Assembly: GCA_900754755.1 (NCBI GenBank)
Contig: CAAEEC010000241.1
Coordinates: 1 to 5,829, forward strand
Direction of reading: 5' to 3'
DNA from: Clostridia bacterium
GTDB lineage: Bacteria > Bacillota > Clostridia > Christensenellales > Aristaeellaceae
Length of the DNA stretch: 5,829 bases
The notes beneath the pieces are model-generated. The model had not been told where the DNA came from. It ran no database searches and saw only the letters and a program-made list of their open reading frames with translations. Shown piece by piece: positions 1-5,821 of this stretch (position 1 is its first letter; each line of letters begins with the position of its first letter). A program made the position numbers and the translations under genes.

Positions 1-144
1 CCCAATGAGCAAGGGAACGCTGCAAGCCGCCAGGCGCAGCAGGGTGACCATTGCGAATTGTGGATAGCTTGCTCCCCCGTCCACCAGCTTGTCAAAAAGA
101 CCTTTTTGACAAGCTAAGGCACGCCGCGCCAGGTTCCATTGTGT
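1..144. other. Non-coding stretch downstream of the transport operon
   Basis: No convincing gene is visible here. The stretch follows the stop codon of the minus-strand binding-protein gene and contains one strong hairpin, listed separately. Two open frames run through it: a plus-strand frame from the window edge that ends at TAA 115-117, and a minus-strand frame that continues after the binding-protein stop to the left edge. Neither has a supporting ribosome binding site or a recognisable domain. The plus-strand frame could still be the last 38 codons of a convergent gene cut by the window edge, so this is left open. Confidence 0.5.
86..115. repeat. Perfect inverted repeat (hairpin) past the operon end
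   Basis: AGCTTGTCAAAAA (86-98) and TTTTTGACAAGCT (103-115) are perfect reverse complements of 13 bp around a 4-nt loop, GACC. It lies 29 nt beyond the binding-protein stop codon, where a terminator would be expected. On the minus strand the stem is followed by GGTGGACGG rather than a T run, so it is not a standard Rho-independent terminator. The A and T tracts lie inside the arms. It may stabilise the 3' end of the operon transcript, or it may be part of a dispersed repeat. The hairpin itself is certain from sequence; its role is inference. Confidence 0.6.
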
Positions 145-1692
145 TTATTCCGCAGTTTTGCCGTTCCAGCGGTCGTAAGACGCCTGGTAGACTTCGAGCA
201 CATCGGCGATGCCCATATCCTCGATGGTCTGCACATAGGCATCCCAATCGGCGGCGATGTCCGCCACGCCGGTGATGAACTGGCTGCGCATGGATTCCAC
301 ATAGGTCTTGATCTCCAGGTAGTGCGCGTCGATCTCCGCCTGCTCCTCATCGGTGAACTTGAGGTACGAAGCCGGGAACACGCTCTCCTCCTGGTAGGGG
401 ATCAGGTTGTTCACAAAGCCGATCTGCCGCGCCTGCGCGTTGCCGGGCGTGGAGGTGACGGCGTGGGCCAGCGCGGTGGCGCGGCCGCAGTTGGTGTAGA
501 TCACGTGGTCGTACTGGTAATCGGTGGTGGTGCCTTCATAGCCCTCGGGCAGGATGAATTCATACTGGGTGTGATCCTCGTTCGAGAAGGCCCACATGCC
601 GCCCTCGGGACCGTAGCAGCCCGCCTGGCCATACAGGCCGGTGCCTTCCACCACTTCCTCGGTGGCGTAGAGGATATCGAACATCTTGCACAGTTCTTCT
701 ACGTATTCGCTGGCCGCGTTGATCACCAGGCCGCCGGTCTGGCACTTGGCGCAGCCGATCACCACACGCTCGTCGTCGTATTCGCTGGTGAGCGGGGCGA
801 GCACGCCGATTTCGCACACGCCGCTTTCAAAATCCGCTTCCGTGAGCGAGTGGGCAATGCCGTCCATGAACACGCCCAGGCCTTCCTGCGCGAGGGAGAG
901 GCTGGTGGTGCCGTCCAGCGTGAGGAATTCCTGGTGCAGCAGGCCCTCGGCGTAGAGGCGGTTCATGTATTCCAGGAAATGCTTGTACTGGTCGCTGGTG
1001 CGGTTAAAGACCACGGCGCCACTGCCATCGTCCTCAAAATCGGGGTTGCGGCTGGGGCCGAAGGAGGCGTACATGAACGGCTCGAAATACGACCCGGAAT
1101 ACACGTTGGTGATCAGCGGGGCCGCGCCGCCATTGTTCTCCTTGAGCGCCACGAGCACATCGTAGAATTCTTCGGTGGTGGCGGGCACCGCCAGGCCGAA
1201 TTTGTCCAGCACGTCCTCGCGGTAGTACACGCGCGCGGTGGTGGTGGTGGCGGATTCCTCGATGTAGGGAAGCTGATAGATCGCGCCGTTGGTTTCCGTC
1301 ACGACCTTGCGGGCGTCCGGATATTCCTCAAAAGTTTTGGAGAGGTTGGGCATGATGTCCAGGTACTGCGTGTAGTCCACGAACATTTCGCCGAGCACGC
1401 CATAGTCGTTGATGTGTACCGCTTCCATGGTGTTGTGGAAGAAATCGGGCCATTCGCCCGCCGCCAGGTACACGGCGAAAGCGTCGCTTTCCACCGCCGT
1501 CCAGTCCACGTGAATGCCGGTAACTTCTTCCAGCGCCGTCCAGGTGAGGCGGGGTTCGCCCACGCCCTCCGCGTGGATCACCACGCCGGTGACGGTGATG
1601 GGTTCTTCCACCAGCGGATAGGTTGCCGCCAGGGCCGCGCCCGCGGGCAGCAGTAGAGCCAGGGCCAGAAGCATTGCCAGGATTTTGCGCAT
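145..1692 (-). CDS. Extracellular solute-binding protein, LipO/LplA-like (sugar ABC transporter)
   Basis: This 515-residue protein should capture a carbohydrate outside the membrane and deliver it to the two permeases encoded just upstream. Residues 1-22 form a signal peptide: MRK, a long Leu/Ala core, then ALA before ATYPL, which fits signal peptidase I. There is no cysteine at the cleavage site, unlike the lipoproteins usual for this family in Gram-positive bacteria. The mature part has the family's length. Its last 49 residues carry the typical ending, with FITG followed by ADWDAYV (about 472-487), then the YQASYDRW motif (502-509). The start is fixed by AAAGGAGG at 1701-1708, 8 nt from the ATG. 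It is the last gene of the operon, 79 nt after the LplC-type permease, with an AT-rich structured spacer between them. A short run of ACC codons gives a TTTT tract near residue 150. The family call is firm; the substrate is unknown. Confidence 0.9.
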   Translation of the reverse strand: MRKILAMLLALALLLPAGAALAATYPLVEEPITVTGVVIHAEGVGEPRLTWTALEEVTGIHVDWTAVESDAFAVYLAAGEWPDFFHNTMEAVHINDYGVLGEMFVDYTQYLDIMPNLSKTFEEYPDARKVVTETNGAIYQLPYIEESATTTTARVYYREDVLDKFGLAVPATTEEFYDVLVALKENNGGAAPLITNVYSGSYFEPFMYASFGPSRNPDFEDDGSGAVVFNRTSDQYKHFLEYMNRLYAEGLLHQEFLTLDGTTSLSLAQEGLGVFMDGIAHSLTEADFESGVCEIGVLAPLTSEYDDERVVIGCAKCQTGGLVINAASEYVEELCKMFDILYATEEVVEGTGLYGQAGCYGPEGGMWAFSNEDHTQYEFILPEGYEGTTTDYQYDHVIYTNCGRATALAHAVTSTPGNAQARQIGFVNNLIPYQEESVFPASYLKFTDEEQAEIDAHYLEIKTYVESMRSQFITGVADIAADWDAYVQTIEDMGIADVLEVYQASYDRWNGKTAE

Positions 1693-1711
1693 GTTGGGTT
1701 CCTCCTTTGAT

Positions 1712-1776
1712 TTTTATCGCGATAAAATTCGAAAAATATTGTTTTTCGAATTATCCCTTTGAATTATCGAATTATC
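1712..1776. repeat. AT-rich structured spacer before the binding-protein gene
   Basis: Three overlapping patterns fill this spacer. First, AATTCGAAAAA (1726-1736) and TTTTTCGAATT (1742-1752) form a perfect 11-bp inverted repeat with a 5-nt loop. With a 2-nt bulge (1724-1725) it extends to 14 pairs, using 1721-1723 and 1753-1755. Second, TTTTATCGCGATAAAA (1712-1727) is a perfect 16-bp palindrome that overlaps one arm, so the two RNA folds exclude each other. Third, GAATTATC occurs three times (1748-1755, 1761-1768, 1769-1776), and the last copy overlaps the permease stop codon. The base composition is far more AT-rich than the flanking genes. It may be an mRNA stabiliser or processing point that raises binding-protein expression, or a protein-binding operator. 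The patterns are seen; the roles are inferred. Confidence 0.6.
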
Positions 1777-2665
1777 CTTTCAGGGAGCCGATCATGACGC
1801 CCTGCGCGAAATACTTTTGCAGGAACGGATAGAGGATGAGCACCGGCAGCGAGGAAACCACGATCACCGCATATTGCACCAGCTCTTTGAGCTTGAATTG
1901 CTCCGCGGCGTATTCGTCGCCGCCGCTGGCCATCATATCCGCGCTGGCCTGTTCCAGGATGAGAATGCGGCGCAGAATCAGCTGCAGGGGCTTATAGGCC
2001 TCGTTGTTGATGTACATCATGGCATTGAAGTAAGAGTTCCAGTGCCCCACCGCGAAATACAGCACCATCACGCCCAAGAGCGCCTGCGAAAGCGGCAGCG
2101 CGATCTGGAAAAACACCCGCAGCGGCGAGCACCCGTCGATGAAGGCGGCCTCGTCCAATTCCTTGGGCAGCGCGGCGAAAAACGTGCGGCAGATGATGCA
2201 GTTGTAGGTGCTGAAGGCTCCCAGGATCACCAGCACGGCGCGCGTGTTATACAGTCCCAGGTTGCTCACCAGCAAGAACGTGGGCACCAGCCCGCCGGAA
2301 AAATACATGGTAAAGAGGAAAAACATCATAATCGTCCGGTGAAAAGGCAGTTCCCTGCGCGAGAGCGCGTAGCCCGCGGGCACCGTCACCGCCAGGTTGA
2401 TGGCCGTGCCCACCACGGTGTACAGCAGGGTGTTGCCATAGCCGGTCAAAATGGCGTCCTCCTGGAACACGCGCCGGTAGCCCATCAGCGTGAACCCCTT
2501 AGGCAGCAGAATCACCTCGCCCGCGCCCACCGCGGAAGGGTCGCTCACCGAGCAGGACACCACATAGATCAGCGGATAGAGCACCAGCAGCACCAGTACC
2601 GTCAACAGGCCCATGTTCACCGCGCCGAACACGCGGTCCGCGCGCGTATCCCGAATGCCCGCCAT
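1772..2665 (-). CDS. Carbohydrate ABC transporter permease, LplC/YtcP type
   Basis: This 297-residue membrane protein is one half of the transport channel and pairs with the LplB-type permease. Six hydrophobic segments are visible, at about 14-38, 77-100, 112-133, 141-162, 195-215 and 263-283. The cytoplasmic EAA loop that docks to the ATPase is complete: E172-A-A, three residues, G178, nine residues, then I188-A-L-P191. The C-terminal stretch ending QKYFAQGVMIGSLKG is typical of this permease subfamily. AAGGAGG at 2674-2680 lies 8 nt before the ATG, and the upstream permease stops 19 nt away, so the two are co-transcribed and probably translated together. Length matches the family (near 290-300). 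No ATP-binding subunit is encoded nearby, which is usual for this group, whose members share an MsmX-like ATPase. The family is confident; the substrate is not determinable. Confidence 0.93.
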   Translation of the reverse strand: MAGIRDTRADRVFGAVNMGLLTVLVLLVLYPLIYVVSCSVSDPSAVGAGEVILLPKGFTLMGYRRVFQEDAILTGYGNTLLYTVVGTAINLAVTVPAGYALSRRELPFHRTIMMFFLFTMYFSGGLVPTFLLVSNLGLYNTRAVLVILGAFSTYNCIICRTFFAALPKELDEAAFIDGCSPLRVFFQIALPLSQALLGVMVLYFAVGHWNSYFNAMMYINNEAYKPLQLILRRILILEQASADMMASGGDEYAAEQFKLKELVQYAVIVVSSLPVLILYPFLQKYFAQGVMIGSLKG

Positions 2666-2684
2666 TGGCAGCGCCTCCTTTCCC

Positions 2685-3587
2685 CTAAAACAGGCTGGTT
2701 TGCGAAAGCCGGTGCGAAACCGCGTTCGCGCACAGCAATAGCACGATGTTGATCACATTGTTGAAGAGCCCCACGGCGGCGGAAAAGCTGTAGTTCGTGT
2801 TCTCGATGCCGCGCTTGTATACATAGGTGGAGATCACTTCGCTCACGTTCACGTTGAGGTCGTTCTGCAAGAGGTAGATCTTCTCATAGCCCACCGAAGC
2901 CAGTTGCCCCACGGACATCACGAACAGGATGACCACCGTGGGCTGGATGGCCGGGATGTTGATGTGGCGGATGCGCATCAGGCGGCTGGCGCCATCGATG
3001 CGCGCGGCCTCGTGCAGTTCGGGATCCACAGCGGAAAGCGCCGAAAGATAGATCACCGCGCTCCAGCCCATGCCCTGCCACACGCCCGACCACACATACA
3101 GGTGGCGGAAAGAGGAGGGCTGCGTCATAAAGTAAATCCGCTCCAGGCCCAGCCGCGCGCGCAGCGTGTTTACCACGCCGATGGAGGGCGAAAGCATGGT
3201 GACCAGAATGCCCACCATCACCACCGTGGAAATGAAATGCGGCGCGTAGAGAATCGTTTGCACGGCCTTCTTCAGCCGCGCCTGGCGGATCTCGTTGAGC
3301 ATCAGCGCCAGCAGGATGGGAATCGGGAATCCCACCGCCAGCGAATACAGCGAGAGGGTGAAGGTGTTCTCGATCAGCATCCAGAAATTGTAGCTCTCAA
3401 AGAAATTGAGGAAGTGCTTCAGCCCCACCCAGCGGCTGCCCAGGATGCCCAGCGCGCCGCGGTAATCCTTGAAAGCGATCTGCACGCCATAGAGCGGCCC
3501 ATAATTGAAGATGGCCACATAGGCGATGGCCGGCAGCAACAGCAGATAATACGTCCAGTACTTTTTCAGCGCTTTCACCATGCGCAT
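2685..3587 (-). CDS. Sugar ABC transporter permease, LplB/YteP type
   Basis: This 300-residue membrane protein is the first gene of the operon and the second half of the channel. It has six membrane segments, at about 12-30, 70-98, 110-132, 166-187, 213-232 and 265-290. Family hallmarks are YGVQIAFKDY (33-42), APHFISTVV (115-123), and the EAA loop E193-A-A-x3-G199-x9-I-N-I-P, which contacts the ATPase. The C-terminus SHRLSQTSLF resembles the family's TSLF/TSLW ending. The frame stays open upstream to an ATG at 3698, but those extra 37 residues are basic, non-hydrophobic and outside the usual length. AAGGGAG at 3594-3600 points to the ATG at 3587 (6-nt gap). In-frame ATGs at 3593 and 3581 are the alternatives; 3593 abuts the binding site and 3581 lies 12 nt from it. 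A candidate promoter and a cre-like site lie upstream. Confidence 0.92.
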   Translation of the reverse strand: MRMVKALKKYWTYYLLLLPAIAYVAIFNYGPLYGVQIAFKDYRGALGILGSRWVGLKHFLNFFESYNFWMLIENTFTLSLYSLAVGFPIPILLALMLNEIRQARLKKAVQTILYAPHFISTVVMVGILVTMLSPSIGVVNTLRARLGLERIYFMTQPSSFRHLYVWSGVWQGMGWSAVIYLSALSAVDPELHEAARIDGASRLMRIRHINIPAIQPTVVILFVMSVGQLASVGYEKIYLLQNDLNVNVSEVISTYVYKRGIENTNYSFSAAVGLFNNVINIVLLLCANAVSHRLSQTSLF

Positions 3588-3593
3588 CCGCAT

Positions 3594-3600
3594 CTCCCTT
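3594..3600 (-). promoter_or_regulatory. Ribosome binding site that sets the LplB-type start
   Basis: On the minus strand AAGGGAG is followed by ATGCGGATGCGCATGG, giving three in-frame ATGs in a row. The middle one (3587) has the normal 6-nt gap; the first has none and the third has 12 nt. No equally good site precedes the far upstream ATG at 3698. This supports the 300-residue form of the permease. Confidence 0.7.
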
Positions 3601-3618
3601 CGCTGTTTTGCTGGTTTC

Positions 3619-3647
3619 ATTCTGGCACACTTTGCCCGCCAGCGCAA
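3619..3647 (-). promoter_or_regulatory. Candidate promoter of the transport operon
   Basis: On the minus strand TTGCGC (3642-3647) and CAGAAT (3619-3624) are exactly 17 nt apart, with a TGC directly before the -10 box (extended -10). Matches to TTGACA and TATAAT are modest (3 of 6 and 4 of 6). Transcription would start near 3612, giving a leader of about 25 nt that contains the ribosome binding site. An alternative pair is TTGCAA (3693-3698) with AAAAAT (3670-3675), also 17 nt apart, which would be overlapped directly by the cre-like site. I cannot choose between them from sequence. Confidence 0.35.
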
Positions 3648-3683
3648 CGCCACAGTTTTGCGATTTTCCATTTTTTGCGCAAA

Positions 3684-3698
3684 TTTTTGCGTTTGCAA
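3684..3698 (-). promoter_or_regulatory. CcpA-binding (cre)-like site
   Basis: On the minus strand TTGCAAACGCAAAAA matches the Bacillus cre consensus WTGNAARCGNWWWCA at 14 of 15 positions; only the penultimate C is missing. It lies in the divergent promoter region of a sugar transport operon, where catabolite control by CcpA is expected in Firmicutes. It overlaps one candidate -35 box of the transport operon and lies just upstream of the regulator's candidate promoter, so it could affect either side. The match is seen; function is inferred. A palindrome TTTGCGCAAA (3674-3683) next to it and repeated TTTTTGCG (3672-3679 and 3684-3691) may be part of a separate operator. Confidence 0.5.
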
Positions 3699-3718
3699 GA
3701 TTGTGAATGCCGGTTTGC

Positions 3719-3747
3719 TTGCGAAACGGGCCCAAATCCGGTAAAAT
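3719..3747 (+). promoter_or_regulatory. Candidate promoter of the AraC-type regulator
   Basis: TTGCGA (3719-3724) and TAAAAT (3742-3747) are separated by exactly 17 nt, matching 4 of 6 and 5 of 6 consensus positions. This is the best sigma-A-like promoter on the plus strand between the divergent genes. Transcription would start near 3754, leaving a leader of about 200 nt before the regulator's start codon, most of it occupied by the structured element at 3801-3906. Confidence 0.5.
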
Positions 3748-3800
3748 ATAGGGGGAAATGGAAGATTGAAAGCCTTTGGGAAAGTGCTACACCGCTGGAA

Positions 3801-3906
3801 GCTGCGCTCCCCGCAGCCTCCCTTTTTTCAAAAGGGAGGTGGCACGGCGCAACTGTGGCGGAAAACCAATCCATTGCGGCGCAGCCGCGACGGCGATTGG
3901 TTCGCC
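3801..3906. repeat. Structured intergenic element, probably a dispersed repeat (MITE/REP-like)
   Basis: Four consecutive stems fill about 105 nt. They are GCTGCG/CGCAGC (3801-3806 with 3812-3817), CCTCCCTTTT/AAAAGGGAGG (3817-3826 with 3830-3839, 3-nt loop), CACGG/CTGTG (3843-3847 with 3853-3857, one G-T pair) and AACCAATC/GATTGGTT (3864-3871 with 3895-3902). The last is flanked by GGCG/CGCC (3857-3860 with 3903-3906) and encloses GCGGC-GCA-GCCGC (3876-3888). The first two stems share base 3817, so they compete at that position. No T run follows any stem, so it is not a plain terminator. The GGGAGGTGGCACGGCG core resembles intergenic repeats I associate with gut Clostridia genomes, which is recollection rather than a search result. 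It sits in the regulator's 5' leader and could affect its expression. Confidence 0.5.
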
Positions 3907-3940
3907 TGATACTGTAGATTGGCCCACGATCAAAAGATTT

Positions 3941-3947
3941 GGAGGGG
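3941..3947 (+). promoter_or_regulatory. Ribosome binding site that sets the regulator's TTG start
   Basis: GGAGGGG is followed by a 6-nt gap and TTG at 3954. An in-frame TTG at 3939 overlaps this purine run and has no ribosome binding site of its own, so it is rejected as the start. No ATG is available near the first membrane segment. Confidence 0.75.
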
Positions 3948-3953
3948 TACCGC

Positions 3954-5759
3954 TTGAAGCTGAAAGCCTTTCTCACGCGCCGCCGCTATCTGGTAAAGAT
4001 CGCGTCCACATGCATCATTTTTTTGCTGGTGCCCTGCATGGTGGCGCTGGGCCTGTTTTTGGGCGTGGCGCGCGGCCAGCTGGAAAGCGCGAATGAGGAA
4101 TACTATCACAACACCACCAGCATGTTCTGCGCCTATTTTCAATCGAAGCTCTATGACATGCGCAAGCTGGCCAACCAGATCAGCCTGGATAGCCGGGAAA
4201 ACGGCAACACGGCCTACGCGCTTTCGCGCATTCAGCCAGAGGTAAACGAATACTATTATTGGAACGCCCTGCAGGCGCTGCGCACGCTGGAAAATACCGC
4301 CCAATATCCCCTGGGCGTGTATTACTATGAAACCGGCGCGGTGCTCTACAACGCCTGCAAGTACACCGTGGAGGGCGTTTGCGATTTCCTATATAAAGAC
4401 GCCGCCTCCGGCGCGGAACTGAGCGCCTTTTTTCGCGAAGCGGCGGAAAGCAACGTGGGCTATTTTTCCGATGGAAAAACGCTGCTGGTGAGCATGCCCG
4501 TGCGCCTGGGCGCGGCGCGCCTGGACGCGCTGATCTTTTACATCCTGGACGCCAGCGCGCTGGACGTGGCGCAATTCGCCGCCGCCGGGGCGTACAACGC
4601 GCAATTCAGCATTTACGCGCCGGATTCGCGCCTGCTGCTTTCCAGCGCGGGCGCGAACGCCACGGTGCTGGAAAATGTGGCGGACGGCGCGCGCATTCGC
4701 CGGATCGAGCGGGCGGGCCAGAGCCAAACCGCGTTTTTGCTGGAAAACGGCGGGTTGTATTTCGCCGCCATCGTGCCGCTGGACGCCATGCAGCAGAGCC
4801 TGTACACCTTTTATTCCAGCATGCAACTCGCGCTGCTGCTCGCAATCTTCTCCGTGGTACTGTTGGGCATCGCCATGGTGTATGTGAACTACCGGCCCAT
4901 CCAAAAAATGGCCGACCACTTCCCCGCGGACGACGGCTCCACCGATGAACTGGGCGGCATTGTGCGCTATGTGGAGCGCATCCAGAGCGAAATGAACGAG
5001 CGAAACCTGGCGCTGATGGATCTGCTATTGGGCAACATGCTCTCCGGCGCGCCCATTCCCAGCCGCGAAATGGAGCGCCTGGGCCTGCCGGAAAAGGGCT
5101 GGTATTGCGTAACCTGCGTGCGGGGCGGCGCCTTGCGCTGGGCGGAACGGGCCGCGCTGGCGGAGGGCGTGCGGGAGCGCTTCGCGGCCAAAATGTACAT
5201 CACCGATATCGTGGGCAGCGGCGAAACGGTGATGATTTCCCTCTTGCCCGCGGCAGACGGGCAAGGTTTTTCCGCCTTTGTGCGCGATTGGCTGGAGGCC
5301 AACGTGCCGGGTACGCTTTCTGTGCGCACCGGGCCGGTGGTGCCCTCGGCCAACGAAATCCGCCGCTCCTATGAGGCCTGCGCGGATCCCGCCGCCCAGC
5401 ACAAAAACACGGGTGAAAACGTGCTGGCCCTGCGCGACGCCGTGCTGGAATTCATCGAGAGCAACTACGCCAACCCCGAGCTGTGCCAAGTGATGGTGGC
5501 GGATCACTTTGGCCTTTCCACCTATTCGCTCAGCCGCCTGTTCAAAAACCACGTGGGCGCGGGATTCTCCGAATATGTAAACGCGCGGCGCATCCGCGCC
5601 GCCAAGTCGCTGCTGTGCGAGGGCGATAAGAGCGTGGCGGAAATCGCCAGCCTGGTGGGCATCGCCAACGCGAACTATTTTTCCCGCCTGTTCAAAGCCG
5701 AAACCGGCCTGCCCCCGCTCAAATTCCGCGAAGAGCATGGCCGCGCGGGAAAGGGATAA
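3954..5759 (+). CDS. Membrane-anchored AraC-family transcriptional regulator (YesS/YtdP-like)
   Basis: This 601-residue one-component receptor probably senses an extracellular ligand and controls the divergent sugar transporter. A basic N-terminus (KLKAFLTRRR) precedes membrane segment 1 (about 15-38). An extracytoplasmic domain of about 250 residues follows, then membrane segment 2 (about 290-312) and a juxtamembrane YRPIQKM. A likely coiled helix spans about 339-365. A cytoplasmic domain (about 377-480) ends in a GPVVPSANEIRRSYEA stretch like the degenerate GGDEF-related linker seen in YesN/CdaR-type regulators. The C-terminal AraC domain (about 493-597) has two helix-turn-helix units: the first around CQVMVADHFGLSTYSLSRLF (511-530), the second from VAEIASLVGI to FKAETGLPP (561-588), where the usual GF is GI. 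There is no kinase, phosphoacceptor receiver or clear HAMP domain. It is shorter than B. subtilis YesS and YtdP (above 750 residues). Start is TTG, set by GGAGGGG. The family is firm; the ligand is unknown. Confidence 0.9.
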   Translation: MKLKAFLTRRRYLVKIASTCIIFLLVPCMVALGLFLGVARGQLESANEEYYHNTTSMFCAYFQSKLYDMRKLANQISLDSRENGNTAYALSRIQPEVNEYYYWNALQALRTLENTAQYPLGVYYYETGAVLYNACKYTVEGVCDFLYKDAASGAELSAFFREAAESNVGYFSDGKTLLVSMPVRLGAARLDALIFYILDASALDVAQFAAAGAYNAQFSIYAPDSRLLLSSAGANATVLENVADGARIRRIERAGQSQTAFLLENGGLYFAAIVPLDAMQQSLYTFYSSMQLALLLAIFSVVLLGIAMVYVNYRPIQKMADHFPADDGSTDELGGIVRYVERIQSEMNERNLALMDLLLGNMLSGAPIPSREMERLGLPEKGWYCVTCVRGGALRWAERAALAEGVRERFAAKMYITDIVGSGETVMISLLPAADGQGFSAFVRDWLEANVPGTLSVRTGPVVPSANEIRRSYEACADPAAQHKNTGENVLALRDAVLEFIESNYANPELCQVMVADHFGLSTYSLSRLFKNHVGAGFSEYVNARRIRAAKSLLCEGDKSVAEIASLVGIANANYFSRLFKAETGLPPLKFREEHGRAGKG

Positions 5760-5765
5760 GCGACG

Positions 5766-5782
5766 GTGCAAACCGCTTGCAC
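5766..5782. repeat. Small hairpin after the regulator gene
   Basis: GTGCAA (5766-5771) and TTGCAC (5777-5782) form a perfect 6-bp stem with a 5-nt loop, starting 6 nt after the regulator's stop codon. It directly precedes the larger hairpin at 5788-5821 and may act with it at the transcript's 3' end. Confidence 0.4.
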
Positions 5783-5787
5783 GCTAA

Positions 5788-5821
5788 AGGCGCGCCAGGG
5801 CCGGATGGCCCTAGCGCGCCT
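5788..5821. terminator. Likely intrinsic terminator of the regulator gene
   Basis: AGGCGCGCCAGGGCC (5788-5802) and GGCCCTAGCGCGCCT (5807-5821) pair at 14 of 15 positions, with one C-A mismatch and a GGAT loop. It begins 28 nt after the regulator's stop. The following CTTT is a short T run before the window ends. The minus-strand reading is also followed by TTT, so the hairpin may stop transcription from both sides if a convergent gene lies to the right. The very stable GC stem supports a terminator; the weak T tract lowers confidence. Confidence 0.6.

Noticed and set aside
139..1656. Long plus-strand open frame (505 codons) opposite the binding-protein gene
   Set aside because: It is the antisense shadow of a well-supported gene in GC-rich sequence. 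The protein is rich in His, Gly and Val with no domain, signal peptide or ribosome binding site, as expected from reading GC-biased codons backwards.
1721..1755. Terminator between the permease and binding-protein genes
   Set aside because: The stem is AT-rich, and on the minus strand the T-containing stretch after it is TTATCGCG rather than a long T run. Ending transcription here would also leave the binding protein without a convincing promoter.
1817..2752. Plus-strand open frame (311 codons) opposite the LplC-type permease
   Set aside because: Its product is dominated by His, Gln and Arg with no family resemblance, and it lies opposite a permease with a perfect EAA motif and ribosome binding site.
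3588..3698. N-terminal extension of the LplB-type permease to ATG 3698
   Set aside because: The added 37 residues are basic and unlike the family, would make the protein longer than usual, and would include the cre-like site and the promoter candidates. The ribosome binding site at 3594-3600 favours 3587.
3801..3906. Known riboswitch or T-box leader
   Set aside because: I see no T-box sequence, no SAM, TPP, cobalamin or glmS core, and no terminator stem with a T tract. The stems follow each other like a repeat element.
3784..3909. Open frame from GTG 3784 through the structured element (about 41 codons)
   Set aside because: There is no ribosome binding site, and the peptide simply reads the inverted repeats. 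It is probably one of the spurious small proteins that repeats generate.
2904..3917. Plus-strand open frame (337 codons) opposite the LplB-type permease, running into the intergenic region
   Set aside because: It has low-complexity His/Gln/Arg composition, no ribosome binding site, and overlaps the cre-like site, both candidate promoters and the structured element.
5025..5771. Minus-strand open frame (248 codons) opposite the regulator's C-terminal half
   Set aside because: It is antisense to the AraC DNA-binding domain and would start inside the 3' hairpin region. Its composition is Ala, Gly and His rich with no domain.
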